Positions 8,981-17,259 of a stretch of DNA of 64,000 nt are shown here, in pieces. The notes beneath the pieces were generated by a model that worked only from the letters and a program-made list of their open reading frames with translations, made no database searches and was not told the origin of the DNA. The translations under genes and the position numbers were made by a program. The stretch is from the NCBI RefSeq assembly GCF_003115775.1, contig NZ_QEES01000001.1:171041-235040 (forward strand). The letters are read 5' to 3'. How positions within the stretch are numbered: the first letter of the stretch is position 1; each line of letters begins with the position of its first letter. The stretch comes from Cellulomonas sp. WB94 (GTDB lineage Bacteria; Actinomycetota; Actinomycetes; Actinomycetales; Cellulomonadaceae).

Positions 8981-10744
8981 CTATTCGCTACCAAGCTCCC
9001 TTTCAAGATGATCTAGGAACTTCACGAAGTCCTCACACACCTCCGCTGGCTCCAACTGCTCTGCGATACGCGCAACATGTAGTTTAGTGCCGCGGAGGAT
9101 CGCTCGAGGCCCAGTTGACAAAATCTCCTTTCCGCGAGCATCAAGGAGCGCATCTGGACAATTGGACGCGGTGAACGTCTCGCCGACTGCGAGGGCGAAG
9201 TCGTCAGCCAGAAGCGATCGGATCTCCTCCTCTGGCCGATCGGTCGCTTTGCCGATTGCGCGCGGGACAAGCAGGTACGACTCGATATGCCGCCGCCTCC
9301 ACTTGAGCGAGAGGAAGTCCGGTGTCGCAGTCTCGCTGGCATCCACGAGGTCCGGTCCAACCGTGCCGAGCGGCTCCTCGTCTCGATCCCGTAGGCTCAC
9401 AGCCTTTAGTCCAGGTATTTCCCGCTCGAACGCCTTCCAAAGTTGACGTCGGTCCTTATGGGACGTTGGGCCCAACCAGACCGGGACGTCTGGGAACGTG
9501 CGACCAAGAATCTTCGCGACGACCCTAAGTGTGCTCTCATCTGACGACCCTTCGAGAAAGAGAATCTTCTTGGATCTCTTTATCTTGTCGATTGTCGGAG
9601 CATACTCCGAACCGAGGCCGGCCAGGAGTCCGACTTTCTGATGCTCTTGAGATAGATACCGAACTGTTCCACTCTGTCGAATTTCGAGAATTTTCGTCGG
9701 CGACGCATTGCGCAGAATCTCAGCAGAGTGGGTGGCGACCAGGATCTGCTTGCCTGTGCGCTCCGCGATGTCCTCCAGAGACGTAACAAGCTGCGATTGA
9801 AGGGCAGGGTGCAAGTGCGCGTCTGGTTCGTCCAGGAGTAGCACGTCGACCTCCCGCGAAGTGGCCAGCGCGAAGACACTGAGCCATTGCAGGAAACCGC
9901 TTCCCTCGACCATTAGGTCTCGCGTATTGTATTGCGGATGGCGCTTCAAATTGAAGCGATCCACCACCCCCTTGTCGACTTCCACACGGATATACGAATG
10001 ATACTCCTCTCGGAACTGTTGCATAATGAGTTCCGCAGAAAAGTGCTCACGAAGAGCCGACTGGAGAATTTCCCACGGGTCTGTTGCGCGAAGGTTTCGC
10101 AGATCCGCGTCGGCAATCTTCGAACGGCCTTCGCGCAGACGTGTCCGTTCGGCGAGGTTGCCTTGGTTGAGTTCGAGGAGAATGTTTCTGAGAACAGCAC
10201 CCGCTAGCCCTTCGCCAATCCGCCGCGTGCGAATTGCTTGAGTGACCTTGACCTCGCGCGCCGTGATTCCAGCAAATGGCGGCAGATAGGCGATGCGCGG
10301 AATCTTCATTCCGGCGATCAGGTTGGTGTCGGTTGCTCGAATGAAGAGTCGATCGTTCGCCATCGAAAGGCCGAACTCAAGATGCCTGGCCTCGCCGGCA
10401 TCGCTCCAGTCGCACCTAATGCGAAGCGTATAGCCATCGGGATCAGCCGACGTGCGCTGGGTCTTCAGGTTTGTCCAGAGATGCTTAAGCGAAGGCACCG
10501 CGATCGGGCTAAATTCGTCATCCCCGAGCCCCAGACCCTGGTGCCTGCTGCCTATCCGAACAGCTGCGTCACCCTTCTCCATCACCACTACTGTGCGGCA
10601 GAACTCCCATATTGCGAGGCCGTGCAGCAGGCTCGACTTGCCGGCGTTATTTCCGCCAGCCAGTAGGGTAAGCCCGGCAGGCGCGAGAGTGATCTTCTTA
10701 TCGCTAAACTGCTTGAACCGTTTGAACGCGACCGTGTCAATCAT
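8981..10744 (-). CDS. OLD-family ATPase with TOPRIM nuclease domain
   Basis: The protein has about 587 residues and an SMC/ABC-like ATPase head: Walker A GGNNAGKSS near residue 32, then GSGFLQW and LLLDEPDAHLHPALQ with the Walker B acids near 295, and a switch His in ILVATHSAEIL. The C-terminal TOPRIM domain has ILFLEGSSDE and later LRDRDEE, the conserved acids that bind metal. This is the architecture of overcoming-lysogenization-defect nucleases, which includes phage-defence GajA. No helicase is directly adjacent on this strand, so it looks like a class 1 stand-alone OLD, though a UvrD-type helicase gene lies 1.5 kb away on the other strand. I choose the ATG at 10744 because AGGGG sits 8 bases upstream; a GTG at 10753 is also in frame. 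Confidence 0.85.
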   Translation of the reverse strand: MIDTVAFKRFKQFSDKKITLAPAGLTLLAGGNNAGKSSLLHGLAIWEFCRTVVVMEKGDAAVRIGSRHQGLGLGDDEFSPIAVPSLKHLWTNLKTQRTSADPDGYTLRIRCDWSDAGEARHLEFGLSMANDRLFIRATDTNLIAGMKIPRIAYLPPFAGITAREVKVTQAIRTRRIGEGLAGAVLRNILLELNQGNLAERTRLREGRSKIADADLRNLRATDPWEILQSALREHFSAELIMQQFREEYHSYIRVEVDKGVVDRFNLKRHPQYNTRDLMVEGSGFLQWLSVFALATSREVDVLLLDEPDAHLHPALQSQLVTSLEDIAERTGKQILVATHSAEILRNASPTKILEIRQSGTVRYLSQEHQKVGLLAGLGSEYAPTIDKIKRSKKILFLEGSSDESTLRVVAKILGRTFPDVPVWLGPTSHKDRRQLWKAFEREIPGLKAVSLRDRDEEPLGTVGPDLVDASETATPDFLSLKWRRRHIESYLLVPRAIGKATDRPEEEIRSLLADDFALAVGETFTASNCPDALLDARGKEILSTGPRAILRGTKLHVARIAEQLEPAEVCEDFVKFLDHLERELGSE

Positions 10745-10844
10745 TCTTCCCACCCCTGGCTAGTATCGGTCCAGGCTACTGGGCTTCGATGCTCTTCTTC
10801 CCGACGACTCGCCGTTACAAATGCCGCGCCTTGATCCTCGACCT

Positions 10845-10866
10845 GTCCCTGACCGCGGTCAGGGAC
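10845..10866. promoter_or_regulatory. Perfect 22-bp palindrome in divergent intergenic region
   Basis: The half-site GTCCCTGACCG is followed immediately by its exact reverse complement. It lies in the 289-base region between the divergently transcribed OLD gene and the GmrSD-type gene, about 100 bases from the former and 170 from the latter. With no loop and no T-run it looks more like an operator for a dimeric repressor than a terminator. I see nothing else that can be named in 10754-11033. Confidence 0.5.
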
Positions 10867-11033
10867 GACTGCCGTGCGTCGGTTGCCGTCGGCACCGAGC
10901 GCCGTGAGCCAGCCGTGGTTCAAGTCCCCAACTTCGGCGTGTCAGGACGCGCGCGTGCTGCAGCCCGGCAACGCGGCGACGATGCCGCATCCTTGGGGTG
11001 CAAAGCGGTTAGCTTGCTAAGCGCGAGCTACGG

Positions 11034-14000
11034 GTGATCGGGGACGCTGTGGTCAAGGCTGTTGAGACGAGTTTGCGCGAGCTGCTCGAGGGGACGAAGC
11101 AGTACCAAGTGCCGCTCTACCAGCGCACATACTCCTGGAAGATCGCGCAGCTCGAGCGCCTGTGGGACGACCTGGTGCAACTCGCCGAGGATCGGGCGAG
11201 CAACGGCTCCCAGGTCACGCACTTCCTCGGCTCGCTCGTCCTTGCGCCAACGCCCGAGATCGGGCCGGCGGGTGTGTCGAAGTACCTCGTGGTCGATGGA
11301 CAGCAGCGGCTCACGACTACGACCTTGCTGCTCGCCGCGATCCGCGACCATCGCGTGGCCACAGAGTCACCCGAGCACCGAGACCGGCTCAACGAGCAGT
11401 ACCTGATCAACAAGTGGAAGCTCGGCGACGAGCGCCTAAAGGTGCTCCCGACGCAGGCTGACCGACCTTCATACGTCGCGTGCATTGAAGCCAGCCCACT
11501 CGCGGGCTCGACAGACCAGGTCGGTGAGACCTATCGGTACTTCCGGGGGCGCCTAGCTGATCACGACGACCCCGACGACTTGCACGACATTGAGCAGATC
11601 GAAGATGCGGTGCTCTCGGGCCTGACGCTCGTGGCCGTGACCACGACCAGGGATGACAACGCGCACCGGATCTTCGAGTCCCTGAACAACACCGGACTGC
11701 GACTGACTCAGGGCGACCTCCTTCGCAACTATCTGTTCATGCGCCTGCCGCACCGCGGTGCGGTGGTCTACCAGACTCAATGGTTGCCGCTCCAGAATCG
11801 CCTGAACAATCCCGAGCTGGAGCTTCTGTTCTGGCTTGATGCCGTCCAGAGGGATGACTCGGTCACCCAGCGGGACACCTACCAGTCCCAGATCAACCGA
11901 ATGGACTCGCTTGTCGGAGAGGACGCGATCGAGGCCGAGGTTCAGCGATTCAACGGACTCAGCGAACTGCTCGGGCGGATTCTGGACCCCTCCACCGAAC
12001 CGAACGGGGCGGTGCGGGAGCGCCTTGCCCGGCTGCGGGCATGGGGAACCACGACCGTCTACCCGCTGCTGCTGCACCTGCTTGAGCGGCGCAGCCAGGG
12101 CGCCGCGACCGACGACGAGATCGCCCGTGCCATGCTCCGCCTCGAGGGTTACCTCGTCCGCAGAGTGATCACCGGGAGGGCGACGGCTGGTTTGAACCGA
12201 GTCCTCTTGAGGGCAGTCCCGGAAATCACCGGACGCACTCCCGCCGACGAGGCGCTCGGGTCCTACCTGTCGGTCGGCCGGAAGTTCTTCGCCACCGACG
12301 AGCAGGTCAGGGCCGGAGTCCTCACCACACCGTTCTACTTCACCGGCCGCTCCAACCAGCGCAAACTCGTTCTCACGTGGCTGGAAGAGGCATTCGCGAG
12401 CAAGGAGCGGGTCGACCCTGCTTCGTGCTCGATCGAGCACGTCTTGCCTCAGACCCTGACGCCGGCGTGGCGGGCGATGCTCAAGGAGGGCCTCGCCGAC
12501 GACGAGAGCGTCAGCGACGTCTACGACGCGCTGGTCCACACCATCGGCAATCTCACGCTGACGGGGTACAACTCCGAGCTCGGCAACAAGGCGTTCGGCG
12601 CCAAGCGCGCCGCCTACGCCGACAGCGCCTTCCAGATGAACCACGAGATCGCCAAGGCCACCACCTGGGGGCGAAGCGAGATCCAGACGCGCGCGGCTGC
12701 TCTGGCCGCTCGGATCATCGAAACCTGGCCCGGACCGGACGCAACTGCACAACCCGAACCCATGCGCACGTCTTGGGGTCTGATGAACCGGGCGCTTGCC
12801 GAGCTGCCGCCGGGTTCCTGGACCAGCTACTCCGCCGTAGCCCAGTTCATCGGCAGCCACCAGGTACCGGTTGGTCAGCGCATCGCCAACCACCCCGTAC
12901 CGAACGGCCATCGCGTCCTTCAAGTTGGCGGCACCGTCTCCCCCGGCTTCCGTTGGCTCGCCGACTCCGGTCGGACCGACAGCCAGCGTGAGGCACTCGA
13001 AGCCGAGGGCCTCACGTTCGACGAGGCAGGACGCGCCGATCCGGCTCAGCACTTCGACGCCGAAGAGCTCGCGACGCTGGCAGGCGTCGACCCCGAGGAC
13101 CTCTTTGTGCCGACCCAAGGCGACGAACGCGAGTCGTCGTTCTGGGCGCAGTTGACTCAATCGCAGGGCGCGCCGACCGTGACTGCGGTCGGCGAACTGC
13201 TGAACGCATGGCAGAAGCTCGGCGGCCGCATCGAGTTCGGCAGCGCCGCGGAGACCTCGTGCTTCCTCGTTGCCAACGGGCCGGCCGGAGACATCTGGCC
13301 CGCGACGCTGTACCCATCCGGCAAGTTCGAGGTGGTCTTCCAACACCTGACGTCCCGGCCCCCATTCGACGAGCTAGCGCTTCGCGACGAGCTGCGCCAG
13401 CGCTTCAACCAGGTGCCCGGGGTTGACCTGCCAGAGTCAAAAGTCTCACTGCGTCCCGGCTTCGCGCTCGCCTTGCTCGCCAGCGTCGAGGCAGCCGAGA
13501 GAGTCAATGCGGCCCTCGAGTGGTTCGTTGCGCGACTCGATGGAGCCCAGCCCGCGCCGAAGCTGGCCGACACGACCAACTGGTACGTCTCCTTCGGCGA
13601 GGGCCTCAGCCGCTCGTGGGCAGATGCGCTCAAGTACGGCTTCATCTCCGCAGGCGGCGGCGCCTGGTACTCGGGCACGCTGCGCGGAGTCCCCCAGGGC
13701 GCACGGGTATTCGTCCACATTGCCAACCACGGTTACGTGGCGGTCGGTGAGACGCTCGCTGCCGCGCGCCGCTTCGACGAAGCCGAGGTGCTCGTCGACG
13801 GAGTATGGCAGTCTCTGCCGGGCATGGATCTCCTGGCGTCGTACCGACACGTGTCCGATTCCACCGAGGTCACGGACGAGAACGCCGAGTACGTGATTCC
13901 TGTGCGATGGCTGCAGGCAGCGCCTCTCGACGGCGCCTACTGGGAGGGCGGGATGTTCGCCAACCAGCACAGCGCATGCCTCCTGACTCACCAGTTCACA

Positions 14001-14045
14001 ATCGAACGGGTCGAGCGGCACTTCGACGTCTCTGACCCGACCTAA
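11034..14045 (+). CDS. GmrSD-type (DUF262-DUF1524) restriction enzyme with MGMT-like and PUA/EVE-like C-terminal modules
   Basis: This 1003-residue protein starts with a DUF262 (GmrS) domain: VPLYQRTYSW near residue 25 and VVDGQQRLTT near 88, the ParB/Srx-like NTPase motif. The DUF1524 (GmrD) HNH region follows, with CSIEHVLPQTL near 464 and IGNLTLTGYNSELGN near 504. Both belong to type IV restriction systems that cut modified phage DNA. Residues ~577-640 resemble an alkyltransferase-like domain: WTSYSAVAQFIG, VGQRIANHP, and NGHRVLQVGG where MGMT has PCHRV, so the alkyl-acceptor Cys is missing. Residues ~848-935 (WYVSFGEG, KYGFISAGGGAWY, GARVFVHIANHGYVAVGE) look like a PUA/EVE-type base-reading fold. 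The GTG start has only a weak ribosome site; GTG at 11049 is an alternative. Confidence 0.85.
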   Translation: MIGDAVVKAVETSLRELLEGTKQYQVPLYQRTYSWKIAQLERLWDDLVQLAEDRASNGSQVTHFLGSLVLAPTPEIGPAGVSKYLVVDGQQRLTTTTLLLAAIRDHRVATESPEHRDRLNEQYLINKWKLGDERLKVLPTQADRPSYVACIEASPLAGSTDQVGETYRYFRGRLADHDDPDDLHDIEQIEDAVLSGLTLVAVTTTRDDNAHRIFESLNNTGLRLTQGDLLRNYLFMRLPHRGAVVYQTQWLPLQNRLNNPELELLFWLDAVQRDDSVTQRDTYQSQINRMDSLVGEDAIEAEVQRFNGLSELLGRILDPSTEPNGAVRERLARLRAWGTTTVYPLLLHLLERRSQGAATDDEIARAMLRLEGYLVRRVITGRATAGLNRVLLRAVPEITGRTPADEALGSYLSVGRKFFATDEQVRAGVLTTPFYFTGRSNQRKLVLTWLEEAFASKERVDPASCSIEHVLPQTLTPAWRAMLKEGLADDESVSDVYDALVHTIGNLTLTGYNSELGNKAFGAKRAAYADSAFQMNHEIAKATTWGRSEIQTRAAALAARIIETWPGPDATAQPEPMRTSWGLMNRALAELPPGSWTSYSAVAQFIGSHQVPVGQRIANHPVPNGHRVLQVGGTVSPGFRWLADSGRTDSQREALEAEGLTFDEAGRADPAQHFDAEELATLAGVDPEDLFVPTQGDERESSFWAQLTQSQGAPTVTAVGELLNAWQKLGGRIEFGSAAETSCFLVANGPAGDIWPATLYPSGKFEVVFQHLTSRPPFDELALRDELRQRFNQVPGVDLPESKVSLRPGFALALLASVEAAERVNAALEWFVARLDGAQPAPKLADTTNWYVSFGEGLSRSWADALKYGFISAGGGAWYSGTLRGVPQGARVFVHIANHGYVAVGETLAAARRFDEAEVLVDGVWQSLPGMDLLASYRHVSDSTEVTDENAEYVIPVRWLQAAPLDGAYWEGGMFANQHSACLLTHQFTIERVERHFDVSDPT

Positions 14046-14303
14046 GGGACGGCGTCACCGGATCGCCCCGGGGGGCCCGAACCTAGACGACGCCGATGCG
14101 TGGGGCTGGTGGCGAGCGCCGTTCACCCACTACCTGCCGGGACTCCGCTACCCGTCGGGGCTCACCTGCGCGCGCGGCTGTGCCGATAGGCCGTCAAGGC
14201 CGCCGGCGCGGGGAGCCCCGGCCCAGTCAGGCAGACCGAGCACAGCGGCCGCCGTGAGACTCCACTCCGGCCCGCATCCGAACGAACCGGAAGGACGGCA
14301 CCC

Positions 14304-14456
14304 GTGAACACCAGCGGCTTCGGAGGCTTCGCAGCGATCGCCCTCCTCTTCCCGGCCATCGGCGTGGCCATCAGCCTCTTGGTCTTCTACTGGGTGATCC
14401 GCCTCGCAGTCCGCGACGGAATCCTCGCCGCGAGGAAGCACGGCGCACGTTGGTAG
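14304..14456 (+). CDS. Short single-pass membrane peptide (50 aa)
   Basis: This small gene starts with GTG 8 bases after a strong GGAAGGA ribosome site at 14289-14295 and ends with TAG. The product has one long hydrophobic stretch (about residues 9-34, FAAIALLFPAIGVAISLLVF) followed by a basic tail ending in ARKHGARW, so it should sit in the membrane with its C-terminus in the cytoplasm. It lies 60 bases before the alpha/beta hydrolase gene on the same strand and may be cotranscribed with it. No family is recognised; the strong ribosome site and clean membrane helix are the main reasons to call it real. Confidence 0.55.
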   Translation: MNTSGFGGFAAIALLFPAIGVAISLLVFYWVIRLAVRDGILAARKHGARW

Positions 14457-14515
14457 ACGTCGACCGGCCGGGAGCGTAGCCAGTCCGTCAAGTGGGAGTC
14501 GAGCAGGAGTCCATG

Positions 14516-16543
14516 ATGTCGAACAAGCCGTACCTCCTCTTCTTGCACGGCGTTGGGGCCAAGCAGAGCGACGGATGGAAGGCAACCCTCTCGGACGCCC
14601 TGACCAATGTGGGGTACCCCGGCCTGGATGGGGCAACAGTGGTCGCCCCGAAGTATTCGAACTCCCTGAAGGGCGTCGACGACAACGATCCACTGCCCCG
14701 GCTGACCATCAAGGAGCCGACGGGTGAGGCGGCCAAGACGAGCCGCCGCGATTTCGAACGCCGGGAGAGTGCGATCGAGGTCATGCTGGGACCGCACGAC
14801 CGGGGCAACGGCTGGTTCGGAGGCGATCCGATCGCAGACGGTGCGCTCAAGCAATCACAGTTCGATCAGGCGGCGAACTACCTCAGGAATCCGCGAATTC
14901 GAGCGCACGTCCTGACCCGGATTCTCAAGCAAGTTCCGCGCTCCGGGCGGATCGTCATCGTGGGCCACAGCCTTGGGTCCGTCATCGCCGCCGATCTTGT
15001 GCGACGGCTGCCAGCTGACGTTGAAGTCGTTGGCATGGTCACCATCGGGAGCCCATTGGCTAATGCCGGATTCCACGTCGAGGGACTCCGCGGGACGTTG
15101 AGGGAACCGCCCGCAAATCTGGGCTGGTGGGTGAACTTCTGGAACCCCGCCGACCCTGTGACGACTCACCGCGGCCTCTCCTCGGTCTTCCCCTGGATGA
15201 CCGACTATCGCATTCGGACCAAGGTCGACCTCCACGTCCACGACGCGGTGACCTACCTCGACGACCAGGCCGTGGCGACCGCTATCGGCTACGCGCTCTA
15301 TGGTTCGAGGTCGAAGGAGCTCGCGGTGGTCGAGAGGGGGGTGGACATCCCGCTGGACTACGCGGAGACCTTCGCGCTCATGGCGCTCCGGTACGGATAC
15401 CTCACCAAGACGGGGTTGAACGGCGAGCGGCAGGAACGCTTCGCGAACGCACTTCGACACGTGCAGGCGCAGGCATTCGATTCGCTCAAGGAGCGAAGAG
15501 CGCGGGAGGCCTCGCCGTTGCCCGGCATGATCGCGGACCTCGTGGTCGACCTGTCGGATCCCGAGTCGGTCGCGCCCGAACCTGGCAGGATCTCCTCCCT
15601 GTCGAAGGAAGACGCCGTCGTCAACCTGACTGGCCTCGCCACGGCGAACGTCATTCGCCCCTTCGAGATCGACGTGTCCAGCAAGTCGCGGCAAGAGGCG
15701 CTCGTGGAACTGACCATCGAGATGGGGCTGGGAAGTCAGTTCGGTCGCGATGTGATCACGGCCGGCGATGCCGCCCGGAAGGCACTGTCGGGAGACGGGA
15801 CCAACTGGGTCAAGTGGGCGGCACTGGGTGCCGGCGCTGCCGCTCTTGTTGCAGCGACCGGAGGCCTGGCGTTCGCTGCCGCTCCCGGGGTGTTCGGGGC
15901 AGCTGCCATCACCAGCGCCCTCGCCGCTTTCGGGCCGGGAGGAATGATCGGTGGCCTCCTGACGGCCGGTGCCCTCGTCAGCGCAGGCGGCGGCAGCGTC
16001 GCGATTGGGATTGCCAGCCCGACCACCACAGCTGAGACCGTCGAAGCCGTCGTGTCGGCCAAGCTGACCGCTGCGATCCTGCGGAAGCACCAGGGCCTCG
16101 ACCAGGACCCAACCACCTGGGCAAGCCTCGTGGAGACGGGTATGGAGCTTCGACGCGAGCATGCTCGCCTCCAAGCCTTCTCGGATGAATCCGCCCCAAC
16201 TCTCAAGGAGTTGAAGCGCAAGCTCAAGACGATCGACCGTGCACTGACGTACCTCGACGAGGAAGGCATCGGACGCGGCGCCGCGGACGCACCTGGCGAC
16301 GGTCGGCGCCGCCGCGCTGAGTTGCTCGACCGGGCCACCGAGGCGTTTCGCTCGGTTGACCTCGACGGTGACGGAGTCCCCGACAAGCCCCGCGCTCGCT
16401 CGGCGGTGGAGGGTGCTAGCTCAACCCTGAAGGGTGCAGCAGCAGGGACTGCTGAAGCGGCGGTCTCCCTCCTCCGACGCAAGCGCACCGCGGAGCCAAC
16501 GTCCGACGATCACGATCATGGAAGCGCGGACGCAGCGGTCTGA
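14516..16543 (+). CDS. Serine alpha/beta hydrolase (lipase-like) with hydrophobic C-terminal region
   Basis: The protein has about 675 residues. LLFLHGVG near residue 7 is the oxyanion-side HG motif and VGHSLGS near 149-155 is the nucleophile elbow GxSxG; the His and Asp partners are not certain. Residues ~430-505 form a Gly/Ala-rich hydrophobic region long enough for two or three membrane spans. A charged helical segment follows, and near residue 615 the loop DLDGDGVPDK resembles a calcium-binding EF-hand or thrombospondin type 3 loop. Lipases fused to membrane segments occur among bacterial immunity effectors, so membrane-lipid hydrolysis is a reasonable but unproven role. I choose ATG 14516 because AGGAG lies 6 bases upstream, rather than GTG 14492. 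Confidence 0.75.
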   Translation: MSNKPYLLFLHGVGAKQSDGWKATLSDALTNVGYPGLDGATVVAPKYSNSLKGVDDNDPLPRLTIKEPTGEAAKTSRRDFERRESAIEVMLGPHDRGNGWFGGDPIADGALKQSQFDQAANYLRNPRIRAHVLTRILKQVPRSGRIVIVGHSLGSVIAADLVRRLPADVEVVGMVTIGSPLANAGFHVEGLRGTLREPPANLGWWVNFWNPADPVTTHRGLSSVFPWMTDYRIRTKVDLHVHDAVTYLDDQAVATAIGYALYGSRSKELAVVERGVDIPLDYAETFALMALRYGYLTKTGLNGERQERFANALRHVQAQAFDSLKERRAREASPLPGMIADLVVDLSDPESVAPEPGRISSLSKEDAVVNLTGLATANVIRPFEIDVSSKSRQEALVELTIEMGLGSQFGRDVITAGDAARKALSGDGTNWVKWAALGAGAAALVAATGGLAFAAAPGVFGAAAITSALAAFGPGGMIGGLLTAGALVSAGGGSVAIGIASPTTTAETVEAVVSAKLTAAILRKHQGLDQDPTTWASLVETGMELRREHARLQAFSDESAPTLKELKRKLKTIDRALTYLDEEGIGRGAADAPGDGRRRRAELLDRATEAFRSVDLDGDGVPDKPRARSAVEGASSTLKGAAAGTAEAAVSLLRRKRTAEPTSDDHDHGSADAAV

Positions 16544-16564
16544 AGCGCGGGAACTGGCTCAGCC

Positions 16565-16584
16565 CGCAGAACTGGAGTTCTGCG
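16565..16584. terminator. Bidirectional hairpin between convergent genes
   Basis: A perfect 9-base inverted repeat, CGCAGAACT and AGTTCTGCG, separated by GG, lies between the ends of the hydrolase gene and the minus-strand membrane-protein gene. No T-run follows, as is common in high-GC actinobacteria. Confidence 0.5.
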
Positions 16585-16634
16585 TTCGGGTTGGGCCGTC
16601 GGCTCCCGCGCTTGGTGGGTCGTGGATCCACGCC

Positions 16635-17255
16635 TCAACTGAGCAACGTCTCGGCGGCGCGGACGACTTCGGACGCTGCCTTTCGCTCGACGCGGCGTGC
16701 CAGGTTGGCCGAGCGGGCACCGTGCACGCACCGGCGGGCGTCACTGACTTGCTCGTGACGCCGGGCCGCGGCAACCTCGCGCGCACCCATGTGGTCGATT
16801 AGTCGGCGCTCCTCAACTGTGCCAACCAAGAGAGCGAACGCCCCACGTGCAGCGGTGCGCTCGGCCAGCCAGATCTCGCGGACTTCCCCAGTGCGTGCGT
16901 CCACGGCCGCCAAGCGCTGCCCGGCGGGCGACGTCCAAAGCACCTCCGTCACGAACACCAGTGAATGTTGAGGCATCGCAGACCGTTCGCGGAGCTCTTG
17001 CAGTCGCTCGCTCGCGCGCGTGTCCTTGGCGGGTTGGGTTGCTGCGCGCACGCCGGCGGTCAGGAGCCACGCGATCGCTGCGACGACGGCTGCCATCCAT
17101 GTCATCGAGACCGCGCGGTCGGGCACGATGTCGAGAAGCATCGCGACGGGCTCGCGCAACAGGGTCGGTGTGACGACGCCGGCTGCGACGACGGCGAGTG
17201 GCGCAGCAATGCCCCGCACCCACCGCGCAATCTCGCGCAGGACCAACCTGACCAT
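16635..17255 (-). CDS. Two-helix membrane protein downstream of relaxase
   Basis: The ATG at 17255 lies 5 bases after the relaxase stop, so the two belong to one operon. The ~206-residue product has two hydrophobic segments, about residues 15-35 and 48-68, then a soluble cytoplasmic part rich in Arg and Ala. That part contains VFVTEVLWTSPAGQRLAAVDARTGEVREIWLAE and ends in a basic helix. I do not recognise a family. Its place directly behind a MobF relaxase suggests a transfer accessory, for example anchoring the relaxase or coupling it to the mating pore, but this is inference from context only. The frame stays open upstream of 17255 into the relaxase gene, but that extension is low-complexity and not believable. 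Confidence 0.7.
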   Translation of the reverse strand: MVRLVLREIARWVRGIAAPLAVVAAGVVTPTLLREPVAMLLDIVPDRAVSMTWMAAVVAAIAWLLTAGVRAATQPAKDTRASERLQELRERSAMPQHSLVFVTEVLWTSPAGQRLAAVDARTGEVREIWLAERTAARGAFALLVGTVEERRLIDHMGAREVAAARRHEQVSDARRCVHGARSANLARRVERKAASEVVRAAETLLS

Positions 17256-17259
17256 GTAG

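Noticed and set aside
4697..10744. Canonical Gabija (GajA-GajB) system
   Set aside because: The OLD-type and UvrD-type genes are on opposite strands with another gene between, and the helicase has its own nuclease domain, unlike GajB.
10789..11037. Open frame of 82 codons before the GmrSD-type gene
   Set aside because: It crosses the 22-bp palindrome, lacks a ribosome site and has no protein-like pattern.
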